Part shown: positions 23,111-33,900 of the stretch, piece by piece
Position numbering within the stretch: position 1 is the first letter of the stretch
Layout: every line of letters begins with the position of its first letter
NCBI GenBank assembly: GCA_948144175.1
Contig: CANXME010000043.1
Coordinates: forward strand, 1,673,501-1,737,500
Origin: Closterium sp. NIES-65
Taxonomy: Eukaryota > Streptophyta > Zygnematophyceae > Desmidiales > Closteriaceae
Length of the DNA stretch: 64,000 nt
Direction: 5' to 3'
Notes under the pieces: generated by a model
The model's database searches: none
Seen by the model: only the letters and a program-made list of their open reading frames with translations
Told to the model about the DNA's origin: nothing
Made by a program: the position numbers and the translations under genes

Positions 23111-24607
23111 TCACTCCCATTCAGATGCTTTAGCCCTCTCCCCTTCACCCCTCATCATCCTTTCGCCCCTCATGTGGCGATCCAGGTTGATTTGGTACAG
23201 CAGTGCATGGCGCTCGTACACACTCCCGCCCTTGCCCTCACCCCAAGACAGGGATTCCCCTGACCCAGCAGCAGCAGCACCGGCAGATGTAGCATCAGCA
23301 GCAGGAGGCTCACACTCCCAAATGCTATCCTGCACCAGCATATACCCCTCCCCACGCGCCCCAAGAAATCCCCCCATCAAACCACATCCCCCATTGCCTG
23401 GCATGCTCTCCACTCCCCCTGCTGACACCCCCTTTCTCTCCTCTGCTCCACCTACACTTCCTTCCCCATTTCCGCAGCCAGAATTTTGCTCTCGACACTC
23501 CGGGCTCAGCCCAAGACGAAGGGAAAGATCAACTGAACCACACGCATCGTCTCTCGTTGATCCCGGGGATTGGGGAGCTTCAAGAGTTGCCGGTTCTCTG
23601 CCTAGTCCTGGGTTCCTTGCAACGCAGGTGACTGCAGCGGGTGTGGCAGATGGCAAGACAGCAGCAAGCGGCGTTGCAGGTGTGCTTGCCTTATGAGGGA
23701 CTTCAAGGTTCCACTGGTGCGGAATACCCCCCTTTCCTTGCGCTGGTGCGCCCTGCAGCAGCAGCTGCTGCTGCTGCTGCTGCTGCCAGCCTTGCAAGCC
23801 AATCAAGTCGTGCCACATGGACACTGTTTCAGAGCTCATTCCCCCACAAGCTCCACGCTCCCCGCTTCCCTCAGTTGAATGCGGCCAACTTTCCGCCCTT
23901 CCCGCCCTCCCCCTCCTTCCCGCCCTTCCCCACCTCCCCCCGCTCTCCGCCCTTACCCAACTTCCCCCACGTCCCGTGGCCCCCCCGCTTCCTCGCCCTG
24001 CCCCGTCACACACACCCACCACTTCGCCTTCCGACACCAAACATCCATTCCGCCCCCGCGCGACTTCTATCTCCGCCGAGCCCGCGGTAACAGCCCAATT
24101 CCGCCACGCGCCGCGCTGACGGTCCCTGTCTGGCGCCTCGGTCGCGCGATGCTGACTGATAGGCGTATTTGTGAAGCCCCGCGGGTTTTCCGCCCATTCT
24201 GATTCCAACGGTCGCTTCCGCGCCTCCCGCCCCCGCCACTCGGGGGGGATGGGCGTGGCGAACGCGCTGGGACCGTCCGCGGTTCCGCGTACGCCAACTC
24301 GAAAGGGATCCGCGTCTCCGGAGTCATGGCCATGCGCAGAGCTTGACGGGGCCGGACCGCGGATGAACAGCTCGTGCGGTTGCGGTACAGCCGCGCGCAT
24401 AGGCGGCGCAAAGTCTCCCCCGACGCGCTTCTCCAGGCCCACGTGGTCCGTTGTGGGGGAAATGAATGCGCCAACGTTTACGCCCACGTCACCGTGGCGG
24501 GCGTGCAGACCGCCGCGCGGGGGTGTATCCGCCGTTGGACCAAAAAGTGGAGGGTTCGCGCCGAGCGCGCGGAGATAATCATCATCAGGGAAGTTCTGAG
24601 CCCCCAT
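23111..24607 (-). CDS. EAR-motif protein, intact copy, function unknown
   Basis: Single-exon ORF of 498 aa from ATG 24607 (MGAQNFPDDDYLRALG). The N-terminal 170 residues are mixed and charged. The centre is Gly/Arg-rich, followed by a poly-Gln run. DLSLRLGLSPE near residue 375 fits the LxLxL EAR repressor motif. The C-terminus has YERHALLYQINLDRHMRG, matching the split paralogue at 9.1 kb. Shared N-terminal, EAR-like and C-terminal blocks with fast-changing linkers suggest a real, selected protein. I recognise no DNA-binding domain. A role as a transcriptional co-repressor is only an inference from the EAR motif. Introns cannot be excluded. Confidence 0.6.
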   Translation of the reverse strand: MGAQNFPDDDYLRALGANPPLFGPTADTPPRGGLHARHGDVGVNVGAFISPTTDHVGLEKRVGGDFAPPMRAAVPQPHELFIRGPAPSSSAHGHDSGDADPFRVGVRGTADGPSAFATPIPPEWRGREARKRPLESEWAENPRGFTNTPISQHRATEAPDRDRQRGAWRNWAVTAGSAEIEVARGRNGCLVSEGEVVGVCDGAGRGSGGATGRGGSWVRAESGGRWGRAGRRGRAGRAESWPHSTEGSGERGACGGMSSETVSMWHDLIGLQGWQQQQQQQLLLQGAPAQGKGGIPHQWNLEVPHKASTPATPLAAVLPSATPAAVTCVARNPGLGREPATLEAPQSPGSTRDDACGSVDLSLRLGLSPECREQNSGCGNGEGSVGGAEERKGVSAGGVESMPGNGGCGLMGGFLGARGEGYMLVQDSIWECEPPAADATSAGAAAAGSGESLSWGEGKGGSVYERHALLYQINLDRHMRGERMMRGEGERAKASEWE

Positions 24608-26300
24608 GATATGCGGGAGCCGGCAAATGCGCGAGCGTAAAGCACGGCAAGACTCACGCTCAGCCTGGCGTGCGGAGGAGCAGCAGATGGGACGTAGAGA
24701 AGGCAGCAGCGTTGTTCGTGGGTGCCACGTGCGTCAAATGGCACGTGGTGCTACGGAATGGCACGTGGCACGTGGCATTTTGAAACGTGTAAGGTCTCAG
24801 TCGTCGCGATGCCGGTGGACTGACGCTCTTTGCTAGAAAAGAAGCTACTACTAACTAGTATAATGTGAAGGCGCCTGGGCTGAGACGATTCTTGAGGCGC
24901 CTCAAAAGGCGGACTGACACGCTGTTTTGATAAGAAGCGCAGCTACTAACTAGTATAATGTGAATAGGCATGGATCGGGCATTCTGGGCCAAACGCATTC
25001 GGAAGTTATGCCAGGGTTTAGGGTGAGGACGAATTACTGACTGCAAGGAAACGGATTGCTCTAAATACAGGTGAGGAATGATAGGAAATTACTCGACGCC
25101 ATATGCATTTTGAGAATTCGGAGTATCGACCCACAGGACCAATGCATTTCCCTCAATTTCTTGCCATATAAACGGACAGCATCCAACCGCCATTCGTACC
25201 GTACTTTGCGGCGACGCGGAAAGCACAGAGCTGCTGGGACCCAAAAGATAAGGAAGCCTTTTCTGTCCACCTTCTCGAATGCAGCGCGCGTGGGCTAGCA
25301 AGCACGTGGGCTGAAATCGCAATCGTCGTGCGATCTGGCTGACATAATCGATGGCGCCACCTTGAAAGGAGATCGGCATCTCGGAAATGAATGCCGACCG
25401 GCGAGACCAGCCAATGGGGGAGCAGCCTTCGCACCCTGTTGTTACCCATAAAGCTGCCTGTTCTGCTATTTCCGATCTCCGATTGGTCGTCAAGAAAAAT
25501 GACCGACTTTCCTCGAAGGTAACAAGACGATTGTTCCCAGAAACGCGTGCCGAAGACGGACCTACGAATCCAAGCTGTGCTTTCGGCGCAAGAATAGAAT
25601 CAGACATGGTGGTTGGTTAGCTTCCAATTGACAGAGTGAAGACAGCTGGATAGAGTGCGGAAATCGAAAATACTGTAGGGTTGAGATCTCAGACGATCGG
25701 ATTTGAAATGCCGAGTGGCCGGGATTTCTCTTTTGAGTAGGCACTGAGGAAAGAAGGGCGGGATGACTGGCGGGGAAAGGGGGAATTGGGTCGGTTCGGA
25801 AAGGGGGGCCAGCTGGGAGGTTAGGGAGGGAAGGCGGGAAAGTTGGGAGAAGGGGGAAATTGCCCAGCTGGGAACATGTCGGTGCGGCAATGGGGGGGTA
25901 GGGAAGAGACGGAGGAACATGAGAAAGGGGGGTTGAGGGGAGGAGACGGAGGAACTTGAGAAAGGGGGGTTGAGGAGTTGTGGCTTTGAGGGGAGCGGGG
26001 ATAGGGCAGTATGGGATGGCATGGGATGGGAAGATGAGAGTTGTGAGCGAGGAATGGGGGATGTGGGGAAAGATGAGGGGGGGGGGGGGGGATTTGCGCT
26101 GATTACAGAAATGAGGGGGTGCGGGGGATGGAGGATCGCTTCGGCGTGCACATGTGTGTGGCGAATGACATTCAATTCCAGCACTGTAAAGATTTTGAAA
26201 TCGAATTTAGAGGAATATTATATCTTCGCCCCCCCAAAGCTGTACAGTAGTTGTTACCACTTGTGAATGTACGGGAATCCGCTATGTCGTGGTTGGGATG
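24608..26300. other. Spacer between the EAR-motif gene and Gypsy
   Basis: Contains a direct repeat of about 22 bp (CTACTAACTAGTATAATGTGA) at about 24850 and 24943. A minus-strand frame at 25089-25607 (172 aa, opening MSDSILAPKAQLGFVG) has a good translation context (ACCACCATG) but no motif I recognise. A GA/G-rich tract lies at 25740-26120 and includes a run of about 14 G; open frames there are composition artefacts. Bases 26296-26300 (GGATG) are the Gypsy target duplication. Confidence 0.4.
25089..25607 (-). CDS. Hypothetical 172-aa ORF
   Basis: ATG at 25607 lies in a favourable ACCACCATG context. The product (MSDSILAPKAQLGFVG...) has scattered cysteines and no recognisable domain, signal peptide or repeat. 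It lies between a gene-like ORF and a transposon. It could be a real small gene, a first exon, or chance; I favour neither strongly. Confidence 0.25.
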   Translation of the reverse strand: MSDSILAPKAQLGFVGPSSARVSGNNRLVTFEESRSFFLTTNRRSEIAEQAALWVTTGCEGCSPIGWSRRSAFISEMPISFQGGAIDYVSQIARRLRFQPTCLLAHARCIREGGQKRLPYLLGPSSSVLSASPQSTVRMAVGCCPFIWQEIEGNALVLWVDTPNSQNAYGVE

Positions 26301-26639
26301 TGTTAGGCCCGACGGCCTAAGTCCGCTAAAGAATTAGCGGGGTCGACTAAGTCGAGGATGAAACGCGGCGGAAGACTTTGGCGAAAGAACTATTGGCGAA
26401 ATAGGCGAAGAAGTTACTGAGTAATTGAAGAAGAGTTGAATGAGAATTGATTGATAATGGCAAGTACAAGCGAGGTTTATATAGCATGCAAGAAACAAGG
26501 TTGGAAAGTGGAATGTGGGACCAAGAATTGGAGTGCAAGAAAAGTAGAGTGCCGCGTGGCACTAGAGAATCTGAGAAGATAAGGATAATGGTGACTAGGA
26601 ATGTACTGTTCGGAATGAACAGTAAACACCCCTCTAACT
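26301..26639 (-). repeat. Gypsy 3' LTR
   Basis: 339-bp LTR. Its outer end holds three successive short palindromes (TTAGGCCCGACGGCCTAA, CCGCTAAAGAATTAGCGG, TCGACTAAGTCGA). The inner edge reads CTAAC-T where the partner has CTAACA. Confidence 0.92.
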
Positions 26640-29600
26640 CTACCCCCCGCCCAAGGAGGCGACGTCCGCGGCGCCTGCAGACTGAAGGTACGCTTGGAGG
26701 CAAGCGTTGTCAGGAGACAGCGAGGACGAAGGAACCCAGCTGTCGTCTGCTGCGTCGTAACCACGCCAACGAACCAAGAAGTCGATGAAAGTGACACCCC
26801 CCTGGAGACGGCGACGGTGCCTAAGGATGCGCTGGATCTGGTAGTCGGGCTCGTCGGTGTCAACAGCTACCGGCAGTGGAGTGCGATCACGGCCCGAGAA
26901 GGTGGCATTGGGATCGGTGTATGGGCGAAGGAGAGACACGTGGAATGACGGGTGCATGCGGAAATGTGCGGGAAGGCGAAGGCGGTATGCGACTGGACCA
27001 AGTGCGCGCTCAATGACGAATGGACCAATGAAACGTGGACGAAGCTTGCTGTCCTGTGGCAGTCGGAGGTTGCGGCTATCCAAGAGAACACGGTCGCCGA
27101 CTGCGAACGACACCTCACGACGGCTGCGGTTGGTGGTGCGTGCCATGCGTGCATTTGCGAGCTCAAGGTGCTTCCTCACGTGATCATGAATGAAGATGAG
27201 ATGCTGGTGGAAGTTGTCCGCACGAGGGACTGTGGGTGTGAGATCGACAAGAGTGGGGACATTGGGGTGCTGACCGTAAAGTGCAAAGAACGGTGACATG
27301 CCTGTGGCGGAGTGGTGCGTGTTGTTGTAGCCGAACTCTGCCATGCTCAGCTTCTTGTCCCATGCGGCTGCGTCGTGCATCGTGATGCTGCGAAGGATCT
27401 GCTCCAAGGTCTGGTTCACACGCTCGGTCTGTCCGTCTGTCTCTGGGTGGTACGCAGACGACATGGCTAAGCGAGTCCCAAACAGTGCGAAAAGCTGCTT
27501 CCAGAACTTCGAAGTGAAACGAGGGTCGCGGTCTGAGATGATGGAATCTGGAACCCCGTGCAGTCGGACTACGTTATCTACGAACAGCGTCGCGGCTTCC
27601 TCTGCTGTGACCTTGCCGTGCGTGGGGATGAAATGCGCTGCTCGAGAAAACTTATCCACTACTACGAAGATGGCGTCGTGACCCCCAACTGTGCGCGGTA
27701 AAGCCATGATGAAATCCATGGTAACTACCTGCCAAGGGCGGTCGGGCGGTGGAATCGGCTGCAAGAGTCCTGCTTTGCGCTGGCGAGAGGACTTCGTACG
27801 CTGACACGTGTCGCACGAGCGAATGTAATCCTCTACGTCTGCTGCAAGCCCGGGCCAGTAGTACGTGCGACTAAGCGTCTTAGCCGTCTTATCTGCTCCG
27901 AAGTGCCCTGCACTAACTACGTCGTGCGCCTCTGAGAGAAGGAGCTGTCGAAGAGGGCGGTAGGCTGGAACCCAAATCCGTGTGGTACCCTTCCGTATGT
28001 AGACACTACCCTGCACCTCTGCTCCTGCGGGCGGCTGCGGTGTGAAGTCGGGATCTACTGTGTAACCGTGCTCGAAGAGTGCTGTGAGAAGTGGGTGGCC
28101 AGCAGTGACTGTGAGACTGGCGAGCTGACAACTAGGGCGAGTGAGCGGATCTGCTGGGTTGCGCACGCCTGGCTTGTACTCTATCCTGTAGTGAAAGCTC
28201 CCTTCCATGAACTCCATCCACCTAGCCTGGCGACGACTTAGCTGCGGCTGCGACTTGAGGAAACGAAGCGAACAGTGGTCCGTGCGTATAACACTATCTG
28301 CCCCCTCTAGGTAGCACCTCCACACCTTATACGCATGGATGATCGCGAGCGCCTCCTTGTCGTGTATGGGATAGTTCAAATCCGCTCCCCTAAGCTTACG
28401 CGACTCGTACGCGATCGGCTGCAACCCGCGTCCCTGGTCCTGAAGAAGCACTGCTCCTATGGCCTGATCGGAAGCGTCGGTCACTACAACGTATGGGCGA
28501 GTGGGATCAGGGTACGACAGTGTCGGTGAAGACGTGAGCGACTGCTTCATCTGCTCGAACGCCTGCTGCTGCGCTGGACCCCAAACGTACTCTACGCCCT
28601 TCCGAAGTAGGTCGGTGAGTGGACTAGCGATCGATGCGTAACCCTGAACGAAACGACGGTAGTAGTTCGCGAAACCGAGGAAGCTTTGCAACTCCTTGAC
28701 TGAGGTCGGTGCTACCCAATCCTGTACTGCTGCGATCTTCTTCGGGTCAGTCCTAATGCCACTAGCGGATACGACGTGTCCTAGGAACTCGACCTCTGGA
28801 AGGAAGAACTCGCACTTCGACTGCTTAGCGTATAGCTGCTCCCTCCGTAAGACCTCGAAGACCTTCTGCAAGTGCTGCACGTGCTCATCTTTCGTCTTAG
28901 AGAACACTAGGATGTCGTCTAGGTAAACGACAACGAACGACCCTAGGAACTCGGAGAGGACTGTGTTCATGAGCGTCTTAAACTTCGCTGGGGCGTTGGT
29001 CAATCCGAACGGTAGAACCCTAAACTCGTACAACCCCTGCTTCGTACGAAACGCCGTCTTGTGCTGGTCCTCTGGAACTACTCGAATCTGGTGGTAACCC
29101 GAACGAAGGTCGATCTTTGAGAAGACTCTAGCGCCCTGCACTGCATCGAGAATATCCTCTACTCTCGGCACCGGGAATCTATTCTTGACGGTGGCGGCGT
29201 TCAGTGCGCGGTAATCTATGCACATCCATAACCCTCCGTCTTTCTTGGGTGCGAAAAGTATCGGTGCGGCCCAAGGCGATCTAGATGGCTGTATGAAACC
29301 CTGTGCGAGAAAGTGCCTAACTTGCTGCGTCATCTCCTCTGTCTCCGCTGGACTCAACCTCCACTGCGGCTTCGCTACTGGCCTGCTCCCCGGCTCCAAT
29401 TCTATTCGATGGTCTACTGCTCGGCTGGGAGGCAACCCTGGGGGCAACTCGTCGGGGAAGACGTCTGCGAACTCTGCTAACAGTGCACTCACCTCAGCAG
29501 GAAGAGTCGCCTTCTCACTAACTGCTGCACTCCCTCCTTTCCCCTCCTCAGCTTCCACCTCCTCAAGAAAAACCGCGAAGATCCGTGCCGCACGCTTCAC

Positions 29601-30158
29601 TAACTGTCGCACACGAACAGCATTAATGATAGCTGTGGATGATGTGGCCCCATCGCTCCACTGTGGCAGCTCCCGGAACTCCCCGTCTACCTTGACGCTG
29701 CAGCTTCCCTGAGCCCAATCGAACTGAGTACTAACCGTCCGTAGCCAATCTCTCCCGAAGATAAAATCGTATCCGTCCAGCGTCGCAGAGTCGAAATCAC
29801 GCCTGACTGTGATCGGTCCTAGCACTACGCGCAACTTGCGGATGATCGGTCCTATGTGAAGTGGCGTCCCATCTACCATGCGAGCGTCCTTGAAGTTGAC
29901 TGCTGAATCTGCTTCGAGATGGAGACGAGAAACTAACGATGAAGAGACGAACGAGTGGCTAGCTCCGCTATCTACGAGAATCTTAACAGGAAATCCGCGA
30001 AGCTTCCCTAGAAGCACGACTGGACGATCAACAGTGTCTACCTCGTTCTCCGTAGATGACTGCTGCAAAGCCGTCTCCTCTACGTTGGTAGACGTGGCGG
30101 GTACGGGAACCTCCACACCAGCTAGCGACCCGCTATCTACTGGCGGTTTCCGTTTCCC
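26640..30158 (-). CDS. pol: Gypsy pol polyprotein (PR-RT-RH-IN-chromodomain)
   Basis: One open frame of about 1170 codons. In order: aspartic protease with DSGASHSF near its start; reverse transcriptase with CIDYRALN and the YLDD catalytic box (about 28920); RNase H with VTDASDQA; integrase with the HHCC zinc domain (HFGADK... CDTCQRTK) and an intact-looking DDE region; and a C-terminal chromodomain ([10 protein letters not shown]... FLVRWRGYD, about 26760-26850). There is no ATG at the start: the first codons after gag are in the -1 frame relative to gag, so translation probably enters by frameshifting at 30152-30158. The stop TAG lies in the purine tract next to the LTR. No disabling mutation is visible. 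Confidence 0.93.
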   Translation of the reverse strand, partial: GKRKPPVDSGSLAGVEVPVPATSTNVEETALQQSSTENEVDTVDRPVVLLGKLRGFPVKILVDSGASHSFVSSSLVSRLHLEADSAVNFKDARMVDGTPLHIGPIIRKLRVVLGPITVRRDFDSATLDGYDFIFGRDWLRTVSTQFDWAQGSCSVKVDGEFRELPQWSDGATSSTAIINAVRVRQLVKRAARIFAVFLEEVEAEEGKGGSAAVSEKATLPAEVSALLAEFADVFPDELPPGLPPSRAVDHRIELEPGSRPVAKPQWRLSPAETEEMTQQVRHFLAQGFIQPSRSPWAAPILFAPKKDGGLWMCIDYRALNAATVKNRFPVPRVEDILDAVQGARVFSKIDLRSGYHQIRVVPEDQHKTAFRTKQGLYEFRVLPFGLTNAPAKFKTLMNTVLSEFLGSFVVVYLDDILVFSKTKDEHVQHLQKVFEVLRREQLYAKQSKCEFFLPEVEFLGHVVSASGIRTDPKKIAAVQDWVAPTSVKELQSFLGFANYYRRFVQGYASIASPLTDLLRKGVEYVWGPAQQQAFEQMKQSLTSSPTLSYPDPTRPYVVVTDASDQAIGAVLLQDQGRGLQPIAYESRKLRGADLNYPIHDKEALAIIHAYKVWRCYLEGADSVIRTDHCSLRFLKSQPQLSRRQARWMEFMEGSFHYRIEYKPGVRNPADPLTRPSCQLASLTVTAGHPLLTALFEHGYTVDPDFTPQPPAGAEVQGSVYIRKGTTRIWVPAYRPLRQLLLSEAHDVVSAGHFGADKTAKTLSRTYYWPGLAADVEDYIRSCDTCQRTKSSRQRKAGLLQPIPPPDRPWQVVTMDFIMALPRTVGGHDAIFVVVDKFSRAAHFIPTHGKVTAEEAATLFVDNVVRLHGVPDSIISDRDPRFTSKFWKQLFALFGTRLAMSSAYHPETDGQTERVNQTLEQILRSITMHDAAAWDKKLSMAEFGYNNTHHSATGMSPFFALYGQHPNVPTLVDLTPTVPRADNFHQHLIFIHDHVRKHLELANARMARTTNRSRREVSFAVGDRVLLDSRNLRLPQDSKLRPRFIGPFVIERALGPVAYRLRLPAHFRMHPSFHVSLLRPYTDPNATFSGRDRTPLPVAVDTDEPDYQIQRILRHRRRLQGGVTFIDFLVRWRGYDAADDSWVPSSSLSPDNACLQAYLQSAGAADVASLGGG
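30152..30158 (-). promoter_or_regulatory. Putative -1 ribosomal frameshift heptamer G GGA AAC
   Basis: On the minus strand, in the gag frame, the bases read G GGA AAC, an X XXY YYZ slippery heptamer, five codons before the gag stop (30137-30139). Pol is open in exactly the -1 frame and has no nearby ATG. A downstream stimulatory structure was not established. Confidence 0.6.
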
Positions 30159-30664
30159 TGCTGCCGCTCCTTAAGCTGTGGGCAGTCTCGCTTCATGTGT
30201 CCCTGCTTTTTGCAGTAGTGACAGTTCCCCCTAAATCCCATTTTCTGTGAGCCGTCACTGTTAACTGCACCAATCTCCATGGGCGATGGTCCGTCCCTCG
30301 ATCGAGCGTCGTTGATCGGTCTGTTGTATCCCCTATCGCGATCGTCACGACCCCGTCGGCTTCGTACTGCGTCGACGCGTTCTGCTGCTGCGACTACCGA
30401 CTCGAAGGTGGACAACCCGTGAATCGCAATGACTTCCGCTATGTCCTGCTTCAACCCTTCGAGGTAGCGATCGCGCATCTCTGCTTCCGTGATATCGTCT
30501 ATCTCGTTGCAGATGCTCAAGAACCGTCGTGTGTACTCCTGGACGTTGCCTATCTGTCGGAAATGACGCAGACGCTTCCTAGCAGCTTCGGAGGCGTTCA
30601 CCAAATCGAACCTACTTTTCAGCGCCGCTTCAAATCCTTCCCATGTGGTCGGAACCGTGGTAAC

Positions 30665-30795
30665 TGTGAAACTATGAGCAGAGGAATGAATTGACTAAGT
30701 CAGAGTTGGGTACAAATACAACCCTAGCAAACTGTACCCCATATGTGCTACCCCACTATGGCCTACAAACATGCATCAGCTATAATAATCTGACA
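30665..30795 (-). repeat. Copia-2 3' LTR
   Basis: 131 bp, TG...CA bounded, identical to 38010-38140. Confidence 0.95.
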
Positions 30796-30999
30796 CACCC
30801 CCATAGGCAAAGTGGGGGAGAACAAGGGGTCACAAGACCAGTCAAGCAAAGCAAAACAAGCTCAGGGTGGATCACAAAGTCACCACACAGTCCGAGCACA
30901 AGAGCAAGGCCAGAGGCCAGTTCACATGCAGGAGTAAAGACATATATATAAAACTAGACAAGCAAGAGCAGGTATATATATGTCAAAGTACAAGTAAAG

Positions 31000-33900
31000 T
31001 CAAGAAGAGAGCAAGTGAGGCAAGACAGGTACAAGACCCAGCTGGGTACAAAAGCGCTGATGGTCGCAAGGCGCAAGTGCCTTGGTGAACACATCAGCAG
31101 TGTTGGCCTCAGAGGCCACGTAAGCAAGTCGCAACTGACCACGCTGCTGCAGCTCACGAGCAAGGAAGTAGCGGAGAGCAATGTGCTTCGTTCTGTGCTC
31201 CAAGCGCTGCTCTCGACACAAGGCCAACATGGCCTTGTTGTCTACGTACAGCACTGGAGGAGAACGAGGCAGCTCTCCAAGGTCAGTCAGCAGGTAGGTG
31301 AGCCAGCGAAGCTCCTGTGCAGCCATGGCCCCGGCGTAGATCTCAGCCTCACAACTGGAGCCGAGAACCGAAGACGAGCGAGTAGACCGCCACGAGACAG
31401 AGCCGGAACCAAGGCTGAAGGTGTAACCCTGTGACGACCGCTGCGTAGCCTGGTCGTCAGCCCAAGAAGCGTCTGCGTGCCCAGTAAGGACCACTGGACT
31501 CCGCCCTCCAAGCACTAGCCCCATGCCCGACGTACTGCACAGGTAGCGCAATACCCTCTTAGCTGCAGCCATGTGCTCTGGTCGGTGTCTCCCAGGAGCA
31601 ACATAGCGTGCAAGGATGCTCAGAGGGTATGCAAGGTCAGGTCGAGTGCAGGTCATCAGGTACATGAGGCAGCCAACAAGCTCTGCATACGGACCACTCG
31701 ACTCTACGGACTCATCCGAAGGCAGAGCTGAGAGTGAGTGGCGAGTAGGCAGAGGAGTGGCCTGAGGCGAGGAGTACGTGAAGCCGAAGCGCTGAAGGAC
31801 CTGCTGCACCATGTGTGACTGAGTCAGGGTAATGGTGCGGCGTGCTCTGTCCCGAGTGATCTGCAAGCCAAGGTAGCTGCGCAGTTCACCCAGGTCTGTG
31901 CACGTGTGTCTCTTCAGCAGCTCGGACTTCACGTAGGCGAGTCCAGAAGTGTCCGCTGTGGCAAAGACCAAGTCGTCGACGTACACGAGGATGTAGAACG
32001 GCGGCAGGGAAGTGTCGGTGCGAAGAAACAGCGACGGGTCAGCAGTAGAAGGAGCAAACCCAAGAGCCGCAAGCGTAGTCCTCAGTGTGTCGTGCCACTC
32101 ACGCGGTGCCTGGCGGAGACCGTAGACTGGCCGTCGGAGGCTCCACTGGGTGCCAGGAGGGAAAGTCCCAGTGAAGCCAGGCGGACGGCGCAGCCAGATC
32201 TCCTCGTGCAGGCTACCCTGCAGGAACGCAGTGCTGAAGTCGAGAGAGTGAAGCTCGTAGTCGCGCTGAGCGGCAATGTGCAGCAGCACCCGAAGAGTGG
32301 TCATCTTCGGGGTGGGAGAGAAGGTCTGAAAGTAGTCAACTCCCTGCCGCTGACTGAAGCCACGAGCCACATAACGCGCCTTGAAGACAGGCGGCGAGCC
32401 CGGCGGCCGCTTCACCCTGAAGATCCACATGCCACTGACGATGTTCGCCCCAGGAGGGGGAACCGCGTCAACGTAGGTGCCTGTGGACTTCCAGGAAGCC
32501 ATCTCTGCATCCATAGCTGCCTGCCACTGAGAGGAGTAGGGACCCTCTACGGCCTCCGCGTAAGAACGCGGAGTCGGGATGTCTAGTGCATCCGGGTCTC
32601 CCTCAGGGGCTAGCAGTACAGACGCGAGACGAGGTGAAGCAGCGGCTAGACACTGGAACTCCTCCTGCCTGTCCTCTAGGACGTCCGTGCCAAGGGCACA
32701 CTCACCCCCGACGGACGGAGGACAGGCGGACTCAGACTCAGCGACAAGACGAGCAGCGTAGTCTAGACGACAGCGCGCAGCAAAGTCGACAAGCTCAGTG
32801 ACAAGGGCAGACGCAGCAGACGACTCGAAGGAAGGGTCAGTGACAGCAGTAGCAAGGAGACGCGTGACAGTAGGACTGGCAGCACGAAGAGAGTCCGACT
32901 CCGGGTCGGCAAGAGCAGGAAGAGAGGAAGCAGGAGGAGAAGGCAAAGGGGCACGCAGAGGAGCAGTGGACGGACGCAGTGACATCCGGTGCGTGCCAGG
33001 GACAGGAGGAGGACGCTGACGCGACCCGCGACCACTAGCGCGCTCAGTACGAACAGGCGACGCAGGACGAGACGCAGGCTCACGACGCTCAGTAAGACCT
33101 CCAGTCGGACCAGCGTAGGGAGAAGGAGCAGGCAAAGGGGAGGCAGGCTGAAGCTGTGGCTGTGACCGGACAGGCTGCGGACCCTCTAAGGAAGGAGGAG
33201 GAGGTGTAAGACCAAGAACCTGCTGCAGGAGCGGAACGAAGTACGGTCGAGGCCGCGCGGCGACGCGAGAAACAGCAGGAACAGCACCAGCACCCCCGGC
33301 AGGAGCACCCACTCCAGCAGCACCTCCAGCAGAACCACCAGAAGCTCCAGAACCTCCAGCAGCAGCACCAGGAGCACCGTCAGTCGGACCACCAACCGCA
33401 GGCTCAGCGCCAACGTCCTCAGCAGGACCAGCTCCAGGAGAACACTCAGACCCAGCAGCTCCAGCACCCACAGGACGAGCACCGCCAGGTCGCGTGGCAG
33501 CAGCGCCCTCCGCAGCCGAAGAACCACCAGCACCAGCAGCACGCCTCCAGCGCCGGGCAAACCACTCACGCAGCTCCTGTGGAGAGAGCGGCTCCCGGTG
33601 AGACGAAGCACCCCCAGGCACAGCACCTCCAGGCTCGGCACCTCCCGGCTCAGCACCCCCAGGCTCAGTACCCCCAGACACAGCACCCCCAGGCACAGCA
33701 CCCCCAGGCTCAGCACCCCCAGGCTCAGCACCCCCAGGCCCAGCACCCCCAGACTCCGCACCCCCAGGCTCCGCACCCCCAGGCTCAGCACCCCTAGACT
33801 CCGCACCCCCAGGCTCAGCTCCCGCAGCAGCACCGGAGTCACCAGTGACCTCGACAGGCTCGACCGCGTCTACCTGAGACACACCTGAAGGGGCAGGACC

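Noticed and set aside
25600-26184. 194-aa Pro/Ser-rich minus-strand ORF
   Set aside because: Arises from a GA/G-rich tract; no motif, and low complexity throughout.
26640-30116. Gypsy pol as an independent gene starting at 30116
   Set aside because: The codon at 30116 is GTG; with a slippery heptamer upstream and a -1 frame relation, frameshifting from gag fits better.
33186-33842. Leucine-rich minus-strand ORF with many GVLSLGVL repeats
   Set aside because: Alternative frame of the GGAEP minisatellite in Copia-2; the true frame is the 1980-aa polyprotein. The same applies to 14673-15392 in Copia-1.
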